Origin: Hyperoodon ampullatus
Lineage: Eukaryota; Chordata; Mammalia; Artiodactyla; Ziphiidae
Reading direction: 5' to 3'
DNA: 64,000 nucleotides
NCBI GenBank assembly: GCA_949752795.1
Contig: OX457074.1
Coordinates: 6,647,527 to 6,711,526 of the forward strand
A program made the position numbers and the translations under genes. Under the pieces are notes generated by a model. That model had not been told where the DNA came from, did no database searches, and saw only the letters and a program-made list of their open reading frames with translations. Positions within the stretch are counted from its first letter, which is position 1. Each line of letters opens with the position of its first letter. Positions 25,923 to 38,184 of the stretch are shown one piece after another.

Positions 25923-27705
25923 CCATGGATCTGACCTTTGTGCAGTCCTAGGTGCCTGGTGACTTGAGGGACCCCGGCACTGTGCCTGGTGGTTTGGCTG
26001 GGCTGCAGTACGAGAGATAGCCTCCAGGTGGCGCAGGGAGCATCTAGCGGGAAGATAAGAGGTGGAACTCGGTACCCCACCCGGCAGGGCGGACCCCACT
26101 CCTCCACACTCTTGAGGCAACTAGGTTGCCCCTCTGAGCCATGCCAAACTCCTGGGCACCATGTCTGGGGTCCAGGGGACAGCTCTGCCCACGGAGGGCA
26201 CACTGGAAAGTCACTCCATCACCTTGTGAGATTCTACATCCTCTCACCTCTAGATGGAGGTCATCACAGCTATTCTCCTGCCTTTACAAGTCTTCCCCCA
26301 CTCTCCCAGCAGGAAAGAGGAGCAGGAAGAAAGTACCAGGTACAAGTACTGGGAGGTAGGTCCAACCAGCCAGGGGGAAGAGGCTTCAGGGGAATGAGAT
26401 TTTCCTGGCCATGCCCAGGAGAGCTGCCTGCTTCACCAGCAAGGGGACAGGGGTATTTTGAAATCTCAGTGCAACTTATGACAGGCAGGCCCAGGACATG
26501 GTCCAAGACAGCAGACAAATATCTGCCATGGGGCTGCTTAAACCCCTGTGATATACAGCCTCTGAGCTCACAGAGCCCTCCAGGATTCCGGGGCTAACTG
26601 TGCCCCCCCAGCCAGGCTGCTGGGCCTGCTGCAGCCTGCCCTGCCTAACCCCGGCTTCACAGCTGTCCTCTCGGCTCCTCCACCACTCCAGCTCAGCTAA
26701 GACTCCCAGCAAGAAAATGTGGAGGGGTGGGCAATTTTTAGGGCACACACAGGTCGGTCTAACCCCTGCTGTGGGCATCAAGAGGCCAGTACACCCCCTG
26801 CTGGCCCCTATTCAGAACCAGCATGACTCACCCTCGCTGGACCCACGTTTGGGTAGGACACACTGTCTTTAACAGAAGAGGAAATCGAGTCCCAGAGCAG
26901 GGGAGGGGACTTGCTTCAAAGTACATGGACAGGCAGTACAAGAACTGCTTCTGGAAGCTTCCCTGCTTCCCTCTCTACCACTCAGCTGCCCAGACCACCT
27001 CTTCTTTATCATTACACCCCTGTTTACTGACAGCTTACTGTGTGCCAGGTGCTTTACACACAGGATGTCTTTTAAACTTCACAACCCCATGAGGTGGGCA
27101 CCATTCTTGACCTATGATCCCATTTCATAGATTAGAGAACAAGCATGGAGAGGTTTCATGGCCCTGTCACCTCTCCTTAAAGCCTGCCAAGTCCTGATCT
27201 GAACTGCTGGGTGGGAAGCGGGGCTACGGATACAGAGAAGGGCTTCTGGGGAGGCTCAGGGCTGCCCAGCCCCTACCTGGCAGGCAGGGAGGTGCCACAC
27301 CCTGGGCAGGGAGAGTGGGGGCCAGAGCCAGAGAGGCTGGGAGGAAGGGGTGTGAAGACAGGGGGAGAACTGAACTGAACTTGGGAAAAGACCAGGTGAA
27401 AGCAGAGAAAAAGAGCCTGCGTGTACCTAGGTGTCTGTCTTGTCTGTCTGATTTACACAGGAAGCGGGTAAAGCTCCCTCTGTTCTCACCTTCCCTGAGA
27501 GATGGGCTGAGGCTGCAGCAGGGAGGGAGCCACCCACTTGAAGGCAGGCTCAAAGCAGCGCTGGAGAGTGGATGGAGGCCAGGGTTGCTGTCTGCCTGTC
27601 TGTCTGTGTGTCCATCCATATGGAGCTAGAGGGGGTCCGAAAGGAGCACTCAGGCAGGCCCCAGGGCCCATTTCCATCCCTTCTTCCTGGGCGACAGTGG
27701 ACTTC
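25923..27705. other. ZNF385C intron, no gene seen
   Basis: Unique GC-rich sequence with one MIR-like fragment in reverse orientation (about 27010-27200: TTTACTGACAGCTTACTGTG, CCATTTCATAGATTAGAGAA). No exon is recognised. Confidence 0.5.
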
Positions 27706-27720
27706 AGGGCCCCAGGTTTC

Positions 27721-28233
27721 TTTTTTTCTTTTTCTTGTTTTGGCTGCATTGGGTCTTTGTTGCTGCGCTCAGGCTTTCTCTAGTTGCGTGGGCCAGCGGG
27801 GGCTACTCTTCGTTGTGGTATGCGGGCTTCTCACCCCGGTGGCCTCTCTTGTTGCCAAGCATGGGCCCTAGGTGTGCGGGCTTCAGTAGTTGTGGCTCGC
27901 AGGCCCCAGAGCACAGGCTCAGTAGTTGTGGTGCCCGGGCTCCGTTGCTCTGCGGCATGTGGGATCCTCCTGGACCAGGGCTCCAACCCGTGTCCCCCTG
28001 CACTGGCAGGCGGATTCTCAACCACTGCGCCACCAGAGAAGCCCCTCTTTTTTTCTTTTTAATTTATTTGCTTGCGCTGGGTCTTCGTTGCAGCACGTGG
28101 GCTCCTTAGTTGTGGCATTCGAACTCTTAGTTGTGGCATGCACGTGGGATCTAGTTCCCTGACCAGGGATTGAACCTGGGCCCCTTGCACCAGGAGCGCG
28201 GAGTCTTAACCACTGCACCACCAGGGAAGTCCC
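27721..28233 (-). mobile_element. two nested CHR SINEs
   Basis: A full-length reverse CHR SINE (about 27721-28048) sits in the tail of a shorter reverse copy (about 28049-28233). The perfect 15 bp duplication AGGGCCCCAGGTTTC (27706-27720 and 28234-28248) flanks the pair. The shorter copy therefore came first and the longer one landed in its tail. Confidence 0.85.
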
Positions 28234-28248
28234 AGGGCCCCAGGTTTC

Positions 28249-30779
28249 AGTGGAGTCCTCGGGCACTGCGTGGGATTCTCTGACTGCACTATCCAAAGAG
28301 GGGTGGATGGAAAGAACTCTGGAGGCCGTAAGTGCAGAGCGGGGAGTTGTTTCAGCCGCAGCCTGGGGAAGGGTGTCCTCGGGAAAGCGCTGCTTTTGCC
28401 AAAGGGTTAACGGGAGAAGAAGGTTCTAGGCCTGTCTCCAGCCTTTGGCAGGGATTGAAGGGGTCCCTCACCAAACCCTTAATGACCCCAACTACACTCT
28501 GGTATTTTTCCTCAGGTCTGTCAATATCTACCCTCCTGCCTCCCTGAGCCAGGTCCCAGGCCCTGCCTCTGAGAAGGGAGCCTGGCTGGCCCGCCAACCT
28601 TGGGCCAGTCCCTGCCCCTCTGGGCTTCAGTTCCCCTTCTTTAAAGAGAGAGGGTGGGGCTCGGCTAATCTCTTAGGTCCTTTGCAGGTGGGCAGTGGCA
28701 ACATAGAGCAGCTGCCTCACAGGTTGGGGTGGGAGGGGGGAAGCCAAGTTGTATTTGTCTGTTTCAGCCACCAGAGAAAGGCGGGGTGGGGATAGAGAAA
28801 GAACCTCCCCATGGCGAGTGTCCATTGCCTTCTGGGCACTGTATAGACAGCACCCCCGTTAAGCCTCATAACAACCCTGTGAGGCTTTACAAATGAGGAA
28901 ACTGAGGCTCACAGTCGAAAAGACAGGCAGGTGAAAAGGGTCAGTTCTGTACCATCCTATGATGCAGGGGCAGGGGGTGCACACCGTGGTGGCCCCCATC
29001 CCCGTCACTCACAGGGTCATGAGCACGAGTGTGGGATCATGCCTGGAAGAAGAGAGGCCTCATCTGTTCTCGTCCTAATGGAGTGTGAGCCCTCCTGGGC
29101 CTGGCTGCCCCCTCAGTGTCCCCAAGGAGCCACCACTGAGCATTTTGGTCTCTCTTTCCTGCCACTTCTACTCTCCCAAGGCTGACACTTTGCAGGGTGA
29201 GGGAGGGCAATAACTCACTTCAGTTGTGTGGCCACCATAGAGCGGCACCCACCCTGGGATGGCCCAGAGAGCCGGGGTCTCTCAAGACTCACACCCAAGA
29301 CTCCCCAAAGGAGTCAGAGACCCCCACCTAGAGGAGTGGGATGGCCCGAGTGGGGGCGGCCACGGCAACCCCCAACCCACACATCCCTGCTTTGCCAGAA
29401 CAGGAGGCCCTGGGGCTGGGCAACAGCTGGTCCAGGTGTCAGATGCGGCGGTGGGGGGGATCCACTGGGCAAACCAAGACAGCCATGTCTGTCTTCCCAC
29501 CCGAAGCGATGACAGAGGAAGCCGGTCACCTCTCCCTGGGGACTACTGTGTGCTGGGGATTTCAAGGGTGAGCTGGATAAGAGGTGCTGAGAGTCAACAC
29601 TCCAGCTCCAAGGATGGGAGAGGAGGGGGCATGGGAGGTGATGGAGAGCGACGGTCCAGAGATGAGGCCACCGTCCCCCCCCGACCCTCTCCTCCTCCAA
29701 TCTGTCCTCACCCCCTATTGGCTGGGAGTCCCAGAGGGCCTCCTTCTCTCCCGACACCCCCAGAGATAAGGGCCGCCTCTCCTGGACACTGAGGCTCCCC
29801 TGAAAGGCCCTCAGGCCACCCTCAGGAAGGAAGTCCTTCTTGCCATCCAAGCGGCATCCCTCCTTGCAGGGTCCACAGTGGCAACACAGAACAGCTGCCT
29901 CTAAGGTGGGGGTGGGGGAGGGGGTATGAGCCTCAGTATCCCCTGTTCTAGCCTCTGCTGCCAGGCAAGGCCTAGGAACCTTCCCTGTTGTGCAGGAGAC
30001 CCTCCACACCGCCTGCCCAGGACGCTGGCACAGCTCAGCCTCATCCACCGCCTGCGCGCCCAGCACAACTCCCCAGAAGACTGAACAGTGGCTCCCCCAA
30101 TCCGTGCTCCCCATCGCCATTGTCCCACAATGGGGAGCACCTCCCTATCAGCACTTCCAAGTTGGGGCTGAGTGAATGCGTCCTGAGGGCCAGAGGAAGG
30201 AGGGTTGAGACGTCCTAGGACTGTTTGAGAGTTGTGGGTGGGAGATAGAATCCTGCCTCCCCGCTGGACCACGAGGGCCAACCTCTGCCCCTGACCCTGA
30301 CAGAAGAGGAAGCATTCTGCTTGAAGGGGGAGGGGCAGGCAGGAAGGCCTCCAAAGACAGTGAATGAGGGAGATGGGACCCGGGGGTGGAGAGCATACTC
30401 TTTGCACCCCTGCCCCAAAAGACAACAGGTCTCCCATCCCCCACCCCTTCCATTCTATTCTATCCCAGGGGCTGATAAGGGGGGGTTGAATTTTGGAGTC
30501 TCTAAACAACTTAGACGAAGAAGGTAGGTTATTTGGTGGAGCCCCCTGTCTGCAGAGAATGGTCCCCTCCTCTTTAGGATGAGGGTCTCACCGTCTCTGC
30601 CCCGTGGTCCCCAGCCTCCCTTCCCCTACCTCCTGGGAGCTGGAAGTCCTTCTGGCCATCACCCTTGTCCCCGCTCCCAACCTCTGTTTCCGGTTAAGTC
30701 GTGATTCTTGTCTCCCACCTTCCCCCAACACAAGGCGGGGCAGGGTCCTCGCCGCTGCCACCAGCCCTACAGAGGCACC
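28249..30779. other. ZNF385C intron, no gene seen
   Basis: Mostly unique sequence. A small MIR-like remnant lies at about 28840-28925. Long open frames on either strand around 29.2-30.5 kb have no recognisable protein features and no flanking splice pattern I trust. Confidence 0.5.
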
Positions 30780-30877
30780 AAAACCGCGCGGGCCCCCTCG
30801 GGCGCTCAGCCCCAGCGGCGCGTCGGTCCCGGATGGGGAGCCAGGAGTGCGGTCCCACGGCCCGCGCCCACGCCTAC

Positions 30878-31050
30878 CTGAAGGGCGCTCCCGACCGGAG
30901 CGGGGCCGCATCCAGCCGCCCGCGGCCACCCGGGGCGATCTGGATTCTCGGCTCCCAGAGGTGCGCGGCGGGTGAGTCCCAGGCCCCCGCGTCCCGGGGC
31001 AGCCGCCGAGTCTCCGGAGCCCGCCCCTGGGCGGCCCGCGGGAAGCAGGT
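30878..31050 (-). CDS. ZNF385C: candidate CpG-island first exon of ZNF385C
   Basis: In the CpG-rich stretch at 30780-31100 the minus strand carries a strong donor, TTCAG|GTAGGC, after 30878. An ATG at 30911-30909 opens an 11-codon frame (MRPRSGRERPS plus one G) reaching the donor in phase 1. Spliced to the exon at 22906, which starts GT-ATG, it stays in frame (SG then MKRPL). It could add 12 residues to the ZNF385C N-terminus, or be untranslated with the MKRPL methionine used instead. The 5' limit given is a guess. The plus strand also has a donor-like site (GCGG|GTGAGT near 30973), so divergent transcription is possible. Confidence 0.4.
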
Positions 31051-31364
31051 GCCAGGAGCCACGCCGCCCCGAACGGAGGGCAGGCGAGCAGGCGGGGAGG
31101 GGGGCTGCTCCCCTCGATGGGGCTCCCCAGGAGGGAGAGGAGGGGAGACCCAGGGGCTCTCCTGGTGGCGGGGCTGGGCCCATGGGTGAGTATCCTCCCT
31201 ACCCCTGGCTGGCCAGTCCTGAGGGCTCCCCGCCTTCCGAGGGGTCCCGGAGCTTAGGGGAGGGGACCCCAAAGTGGCCACCTCCCAGTGGCCTGCTGTG
31301 ACCTTCCCTACCCCTTTGTAAACCAGCCCCTCTTCTCGGGGAAGCTCAGGGAGAAGGAGGAAGC

Positions 31365-31560
31365 TGACATTCATGGAGCACCTCCTGGGTGCCAGGAGGA
31401 TGGCATCCAATCCCCATAACAACTCAGCTCAGATTGGTTTCATTCCCATTTTACACACCAGGAGATGAAAGATTGGGGATGTTAAGTAACTGGCCCAAAG
31501 TCACTCAGGAAGTGAGCGCCGAAAAGGAGACTCCAGGTTGCTCCGAGGTCAGAGCACCAA
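31365..31560 (-). repeat. MIR SINE
   Basis: Reverse MIR: GGAGCACCTCCTGGGTGCCA, CCCATTTTACACACCAGGAG, GTTAAGTAACTGGCCCAAAG. Confidence 0.7.
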
Positions 31561-31894
31561 ACCAGGCCAGCGCGCCTGCTGGGGAAATATCACCCGTGTG
31601 TGCGGCTGGGAGACATTTCTGATTCTTCCCAGGGAATCAGTGCACTGGGTCTGGCCTGCATCAGGGCACAAGGCAGGAGTATGAAGCCAAGCAGAGGAGG
31701 GCAGGGGCCAGGGGCATAACCTCCTAACAGCACTTGCCATTATTCCATTATTGGGGAGTCCCCCAAAAAGGGGATAGGAATGGCTCATGTATCTAAAGAA
31801 GATGTACCACTGCTGCTCACCCCACCTCATGCTCCGGGCAGGCTTCATGAGAAAGAGGCCTTCCAGAGAGGAGGTCCCACTGTGGGGAGCCCTG

Positions 31895-32245
31895 GAGATG
31901 CTCCCTCCCAGCACTTCTTCTGGTTCTCACACCCACCAACTCACTCCTGTCTTGAGGCCTCTGCTGTTGCCTCAGCCTGGAACCGACCTTCACAGGGCTG
32001 TTTCTTTGTCATTCAGGCCTCAACTCCAATATCACCTCCCCAGGACCCCATTTCCCCAGCCCCATTATACTTTATCCCAGCCCCTGGTTAATTTCCCTCT
32101 TAGCACATCTCCCAGGATGTAATGCTTTTGCCTGTCTCCCTCATGGGGGCAGGGCCTTTATTTCCCAGATATCGGAAGCACCAGCACAAAGCTTGATGCG
32201 TACCTAACAAATGCTCCATGTAAAGAGTCGTTGAATGAATGCATG
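31895..32245 (+). repeat. L2 LINE 3' fragment
   Basis: L2-like words (TCATTCAGGCCTCAACTCCA, GCAGGGCCTTTATTTCC, and a final AAATGCTCCATGTAAAGAG/TGAATGAATGCATG). Confidence 0.55.
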
Positions 32246-32306
32246 AATTCATTTCCACTCTAAGAGTCAATCCACATTAAAGTGTACACTTTAAACGGGT
32301 GAATTA

Positions 32307-32622
32307 GGCTTCCCTGGTGGCACAGTGGTTCAGAATCCACCTGCCAATGCAGGGGACACGGGTTTGAGCCCTGGTCCGGGAAGATCCACATGCCGCAGGG
32401 CAACTAAGCCCGTGCGCCACAAATACTGAGCCTGCGCTCTAGAGCCTGCGAGCCGCAACTACTGAGCCCACGCACCTAGAGCCTGTGCTCCTCAACGAGA
32501 GGAGCACAATGAGAAGCCCACGCACCACAATGAAGAGTAGCCCCCACTCGCCGCAACTAGAGAAAGCCTGCGCCCAGCAACGAAGACCCAACACAGCCAA
32601 AAATAAATAAAATTATTTTAAA
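32307..32622 (+). mobile_element. full-length CHR SINE
   Basis: Complete CHR-2-type unit from GGCTTCCCTGGTGGCAC to the (AAATAAA) tail, flanked by GGGTGAATT and GGGCGAATT. Confidence 0.88.
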
Positions 32623-32639
32623 AATGGGCGAATTGTAAG

Positions 32640-34560
32640 CTATGTGACATATCTCAATAAAGTGGTTACTCAAAAATCCATCAGTGCAGGGTGGGGCTGA
32701 CAGTCATGGTCCACCACGGGTACCGCGCCATCCCCCAGCACACCCCCCCTCTAACTTGATCCAGTCACATCTCTCTCCGTCACAGTCCACATCCTGTGTC
32801 TGTCCATGGGGAACTGCAGTTGCTCAGACTTGGAAGGGATCTTAGCGGTCATCCTGTCCCTTTTGTAACTTGTCCCTGACAGGTTACCCTCTGGCCTCTG
32901 CTTGACTACACTGATGACTCACTCTCTCACAACACAGCCCGTTCCACTGATGGATGGTTCTCAAGGATAGGAAGCTCATCACTGTGGGGTCTGAAAGTTG
33001 CTTTCCTGCAATGCTTATGCAAGGGTTCTAGAGCTGCTCTCTGGTAATGTAGAAAAAGCCCACCCCACCTTCCACAGCCCGCCGAAGACGGCTGGCAGCC
33101 TCTTCCTCAGGGGTCTCTTCTCCCAGCAAAATAGACCTATTTCCCTCAACTATCCTTTCCCTTACATGGCCACCTCCTCCAGGAAGCCCCTCCTACATGC
33201 TCCTAGGGCATCTTGTATGGGCCCTAACACTGCACTTATCATACTGTACTGAACTGCGTCCCCCAAACCCTGCCCCAGCCATCCCACTGGGCTGAACAGG
33301 CTAGTTCTGGGCCTTTACTCAGTCCCTTCTGCTCAGTCCCTTGCACGGTGATCCAGTGACCTGACCTGCACAACTCAATAAAAATTTGTCTCCAGAGGTT
33401 TTATGACCCCACTCATATCCCTGTTAAACTTATCTAGGCTTTCAATGTCCTGCTTAGAACAGAGCAAAGGAGATGATCACCTCCCCCCATCCTCCATCCT
33501 GTCCTCTATTAATGCTGCCCAGCCCTTAGCTTTGCTGCCCTCCTGAGTCAGCTCTGTACAGACCTGAGGGAACCTCCCATGTCTATTTTCACGTGATATG
33601 TTGGCAAGTTCAGCCTCCCCATCTAGTTGCCCAGAGCGTGATTTCTTGAACTATGAGCACCAGACCTTGTGTTTGGGCTTGCTGGCTCTCCCGTTCTGCC
33701 CAGCCTGATGAAATCATTCAGGAGGACCACGAGCGCCAGCTTAGTGCCACCACAAAGACGTGGCTTCACCTAGATACACAGATAACACGCCCTTGAACTC
33801 CAACCCTGCACACAAACGAAACACTGCTCTTAGCTGTGAGCCTTCTGCCTTCCAGACCCTTCCCACAGCTTTATCGATCCATTGTAACCTCCCAAATAGC
33901 CTTGAAAAGTCAGTATTTCTCTCCTCACTTTAAAGATAAGGAAAGGGAAGCTCTGAGAGGTTAGTTTACCTGCCCGAGGTCACACACTAGAAAGGGTTGA
34001 AGTTGAACCCCATCTGGTTGACTCTAAACTCTAGGGCCTCTTTCCTCTATGTAATGGTGCCTCTAAAGGCCTGATCCCAATATACCCAGACTTTTTTCCT
34101 ATAAAGGTGGGTGAGGAGGAAGAAAACACAGAAAACCTCTTCTTAGTCATGAGAGCTGGAGGTGCCAGGTGGTGCTGGTGCTCCCTTTCCCACCTATCAC
34201 TCATCCAAGGAGGGAGTCAGGCCCCTAGTTATTGCCCTCCCCCTCCAATGCCACCAGAAAAATGACCCTTAGTCTAAATAAAGCTATTGAGTCTCTTGTT
34301 GGGCCACTCAGTTCTCCTTGCTGCTCAGTCTCATCCCATTATCTTCTCTTCCCCTGTTTTGTCTGGGATGAAGCCCCAGCCCTAGAACAGTGCCTGGCAC
34401 ACCAAATGCAACCAACACATATTGCTGGATTTGAGGAATGAACCAACTCTCACTGTGGGCACAAAAAATGGATCGGGTTCCTTGCTCTGGCTGTGTGGGC
34501 TGAGGCAAGTTACTTTCCCTCTCTGAGCTTCAGTTTCCTTATCTGTAAAACAGGACAATT
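32640..34560. other. ZNF385C intron with ancient repeats
   Basis: Unique sequence plus MIR remnants in reverse (about 33860-34045: CTTTAAAGATAAGGAAAGG, CTGCCCGAGGTCACACACTA) and forward orientation (about 34400-34560: GGCAAGTTACTTTCCCTCTC, CCTTATCTGTAAAACAGG). No exon is recognised. Confidence 0.5.
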
Positions 34561-34571
34561 AACAGATAATA

Positions 34572-34905
34572 GGGCTTCCCTGGTGGCGTAGTGGTTAAGA
34601 ATCTGCCTGCCAATGCAGGGGACAAGAGTTCGAGCCCTGGTCTGGGAAGATCCCACATGCCGCGGAACAACTCAGTCCGTGCGCCACAACTACTGAGCCT
34701 GAGCTCTAGAGCCCGCGAGCCACAACTACTGAAGCCCGTGCGCCTAGAGCCCGTGCTCCGCAACAAGAGAAGTCACTGCAATGAGAAGCCTGCACACCGC
34801 AACGAAGAGTAGCCCCCGCTCACCGCATCTAGAGAAAGCCTGCACGCAGCGACAAAGACCCAACGCAGCCAAAAATAAATAAATTTATTTTTAAAAAATT
34901 TTTTT
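34572..34905 (+). mobile_element. full-length CHR SINE
   Basis: Complete CHR-2-type unit starting GGGCTTCCCTGGTGGCG and ending in an A-rich tail near 34905. Confidence 0.88.
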
Positions 34906-35009
34906 AAAGAAAGGAAAAAAGAACACATAATAACATGGCAGAGGGTGATGTGAGATCATCCCTGCAGAGTGACCGACATAATGTGCCCAATTTATAAAAC
35001 GGGTATCAT

Positions 35010-35210
35010 TAATGAGGTGTTATGGTCCCTGCTTTAGAGACAGGGCGCCAGGGCTCAGAGAGGTGAAGGGACTTACGTAACACACACAAGCTGTTATGCC
35101 CAGCTTGGAAGTGGCCCATACAGAATGGGAGCCTGGTATGTCTGGCCTTAAGGCTGTGCCCTTTTCTCTGCACCGCAGGGCCTTCCCTGAGTGCTCAATA
35201 AATATAATCC
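35010..35210 (-). repeat. MIR SINE
   Basis: Reverse MIR-like core (AGGGCTCAGAGAGGTGAAGG, ACTTACGTAACACACACAAG) followed by more diverged sequence. Confidence 0.55.
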
Positions 35211-35549
35211 CTATCATAAAGATCGGAGATGGTTATACTAGTCAATCACTCTTACTAATAACACCAAGGGCCCCAGCTGAAGCAAAGCCTGTAGCAAAGG
35301 GGCTCAGGAGAGGAGCCAAAGACCCCTGCCCGGACAGCAGCTCCTGTTCTGCTCATGGCCCCACCTGGGGTTGGGGGTACAGAGTAATTCTAGGCCCCTG
35401 TGTTCCAGGAAGGCGGGGGAAGCCCCAACCTCAGGTGGGCCTGCCCTGTCCACCATGGGTCCTTTCCGTTCCCACTGAAAGGGCAGAATCACTAATGGCT
35501 GAGAGCCCTCCCCCCACCGGGCCAGGCTTTTGCCTCTTAAAATAGCCCA

Positions 35550-35790
35550 GAGCCACCATGTGCTCAGGGCGCCTCCCCACTTGTTGCAAATCCCTCTGAA
35601 ATTAAATCCCCATCCTGCCCCAAGCAGGATGGCACCACCTGCTGCCGCCGCCGGGCTCTATGGCTGGCCGGGCTCCCCCCAGTGGAAGCCGGGACAATTG
35701 TCCTTCACGGTGACCGAGACATAAATCCCCAAATAATGAGACAGGCGCTGGAAACCAGAACCAGACACGGTGCTAATTGGTTTACTTCTG
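35550..35790. promoter_or_regulatory. possible conserved non-coding element
   Basis: Unique, balanced-composition sequence with dense AT-rich binding-site-like words (GACAATTGTCC palindrome-like core, ACATAAATCCCCAAATAATG, GTGCTAATTGG). It stands out from the surrounding SINE-rich, GC-rich intron. No coding potential is seen. The enhancer reading is a guess from texture. Confidence 0.25.
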
Positions 35791-36227
35791 GGCAGGCATG
35801 ATGTGGAGACAACAGCCACAGGCCTCGGTTTCTCAGCCAGGAAGATGGGGTGGGGAGACGTGATGACCTTCTGGGTCCCTGAGTTTCTGTGCCCTCTGAC
35901 TGGCTTCACACCCAGACTCGCCAGCAGTTCCTTCCTAGAACATCAACTTCTTAGATGTAAAAGGGAAGGATTGGGATCCCCTGGTCCAGGTCTTGAAGTA
36001 GGGAGGCCCAAATCATGCCTACCATGATCTAAAAATACCTCTTTCCACTAAAAACAAAACCAAACCAAAAGTCTCAGCCACCTCAACATGCATGAGGATG
36101 GGGGTGGGGAGGTGGGGAGGGCCCAGCACAGTGTTCCTGCTCCTCATGCATGGTCGGTGGTGGATTCTAGGACCGGCAAGAGGTCCTCAGTTTTCAGTAA
36201 TCAGGATGAGATTATCACATTAAACTT

Positions 36228-36545
36228 TAAAAGTCTTTGCTCAAAAAGAAGCAGCAGCATGAAGTCAGAAAGAGAAAAACAAATATCATATATTAACACA
36301 TATATGTTGAATCTAGAAAAGTGGCACAGATGAACCGGTTTGCAAGGCAGAAATAGAGACACAGATGTAGAGAACAAACGTATGGACACCAAGGGGGGAA
36401 TGTGGCGGGCGGCGGTGGTGGTGGTGGGATGAATTGGGAGATTGGGATTGACATATATACACTAATACATATAAAGTAGATAACTAATAAGAACCTGCTG
36501 TATAAAAAAATAAATAAAATAAAACAAACAAACAATAAAAAGAAG
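36228..36545 (+). mobile_element. L1 3' UTR fragment
   Basis: The cetartiodactyl L1 3' end: GAAAAACAAATATCATATAT, GATGAATTGGGAGATTGGGA, CATATATACACTAATACATA, then an A-rich tail. A short (GGT)n/(GGC)n stretch lies inside (about 36405-36425). Confidence 0.75.
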
Positions 36546-36794
36546 CAGCAGCAGCTGACACCTTTGACTCCCCCGACTTTGCCACCATCACCCTCTCCTG
36601 GAAACATGGCCAGATGAGCTCCAAATACGTGCCACATGGAGGCTCCATCGCATTGGCTTAGAGGCAATGGAATGGACAGGATGACCTTTCCAGGCCTGGG
36701 CTGCTTCTGAGTTGTGGTGAGATGGAAGGGGGAGGAGCCAGGGGAGGGGATAAGTGTGTGTCTATGAAAGTAATCTGGGGGAGTCTCATGAGAA

Positions 36795-37025
36795 CTGGAG
36801 TAAGTTGGAATCAGGGAAACATGCATTTAAGTACAACTCTGCCACTTACTGACCTGTGACTGGGAACACGGCCCTTTTCCCCACATCTCAGTTTCCTGAT
36901 CTGTGAAATGGGGATGACAATAACAGTAACTAATAATAACACCCCTAACCCAAGGTTGGCAGCTAAGAAGATTAAATAAGATAACAAACAGAAAATACCC
37001 TGCAGGCTATAAAGAGCCATTGTGA
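36795..37025 (+). repeat. MIR SINE
   Basis: MIR core AACTCTGCCACTTACTGACC, TCAGTTTCCTGATCTGTGAA, AAGATTAAATAAGATAA. Confidence 0.75.
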
Positions 37026-37029
37026 TGTG

Positions 37030-38180
37030 AGGGGATGACATTGTTAGTTAAAGCAGGAGGGACAGTGGTAAGACTGCAGAAAGAACTTCCTCACAGCTGT
37101 GCAATGGAAACTAATGGGGCAAAAGAGAGGGAAGACAGTCGGACCTGGGCAGAACCCCCAAAACCTCACCAACGATCCCCTTCCCCAACACAGGGTGCCC
37201 TTCCCCATATCCAGACCAGACCCCTCCCCTCCTGCCTGTCATCTTGCCTCACGAGGCTATCAGCCCGTCCCCAGGCTTTCCCAGCCCAGGGCTATATCCA
37301 ACTTGTTTTTGTTACCAACGCAATGGAAATTATTCCAACCTCCTCACTCAGCTTGGCAAAGCTGTCTGTGTTGTGTACGAGAGGCCGAAGCTGGAGGAGA
37401 GGAGGCTGGGAACTGGCGTGTCCATAGCAGGGGTAGCCCCCTCCCCAGAATATTCATTGCAACAGCAGCAGTCTAGAAAGCAGTCAGCTTACTGGGGGGA
37501 CTTCCCCATACTGCCCCATGGAAGAGAAGGAAAGGCTGAGGGCCCAGGGGTCCTCACTGGGACCTTGGCTACCTTCCCTCTTACTTAAAGAGCTGCATTC
37601 AGAAGAGGCCGGGAGAGGCCCTGACTACCAGCCAGGATCAACCCTGAGGAAATTAAGATCTTCGAGTTTCCCCAACCCACCCTTCATTTCCTGATGCTTT
37701 TATTTAGTTAGTTTGTCCAGCAGAATGCTCCCACCCCACCGGACCTTGAGGTCCTCTCCTCTTCCTCAGTATAAGTAACTGAACCTAATGCACCCTAACC
37801 TCAGAAGGATGGAGGCAGGGGGAGGCTGAGGATGACCCTGAGAATCTGGGGTCACCTGGGGCAGGAGGCGGGGGAGAGACTCCAAGCCCACTGGCTGAGC
37901 GAGATGGTGGGGTGGCCGCGGTCCACCTTGCTGGCCAGGGAGCAGCTGCCGACCACATCAACGAGTCCTCCTCTCAAATCAGTCGGGTGGGTGGAAGCAC
38001 ATGGCTGTTGCAGGCCATGAAGGAAGCCTTTCAAAACCAGCAGAGAGGTTCCAAGAAACGCCCTGGGGATGGGCTGTGTCAACATGCCCTGTGCCCCCCA
38101 GGCCCTCCGCTCAGCCTCCAGGCTGCCAAGCTGCTTCCCACAGTAGAGGCTGCCAGAAGGCCTTGGCTGGGAGGCAGCTC
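37030..38180. other. ZNF385C intron, no gene seen
   Basis: Unique sequence. No repeat or exon is recognised. Confidence 0.45.
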
Positions 38181-38184
38181 GGGG

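Noticed and set aside
29314..30120. Open frame of 268 codons on the minus strand
   Set aside because: No domain, no family resemblance, and several overlapping frames of similar length on both strands. GC-rich sequence makes long chance frames common.
34600..34660. tRNA-like A and B boxes in this and many similar places
   Set aside because: They are the tRNA-derived heads of CHR SINEs, with SINE bodies and tails following. None folds as a complete tRNA gene by eye.
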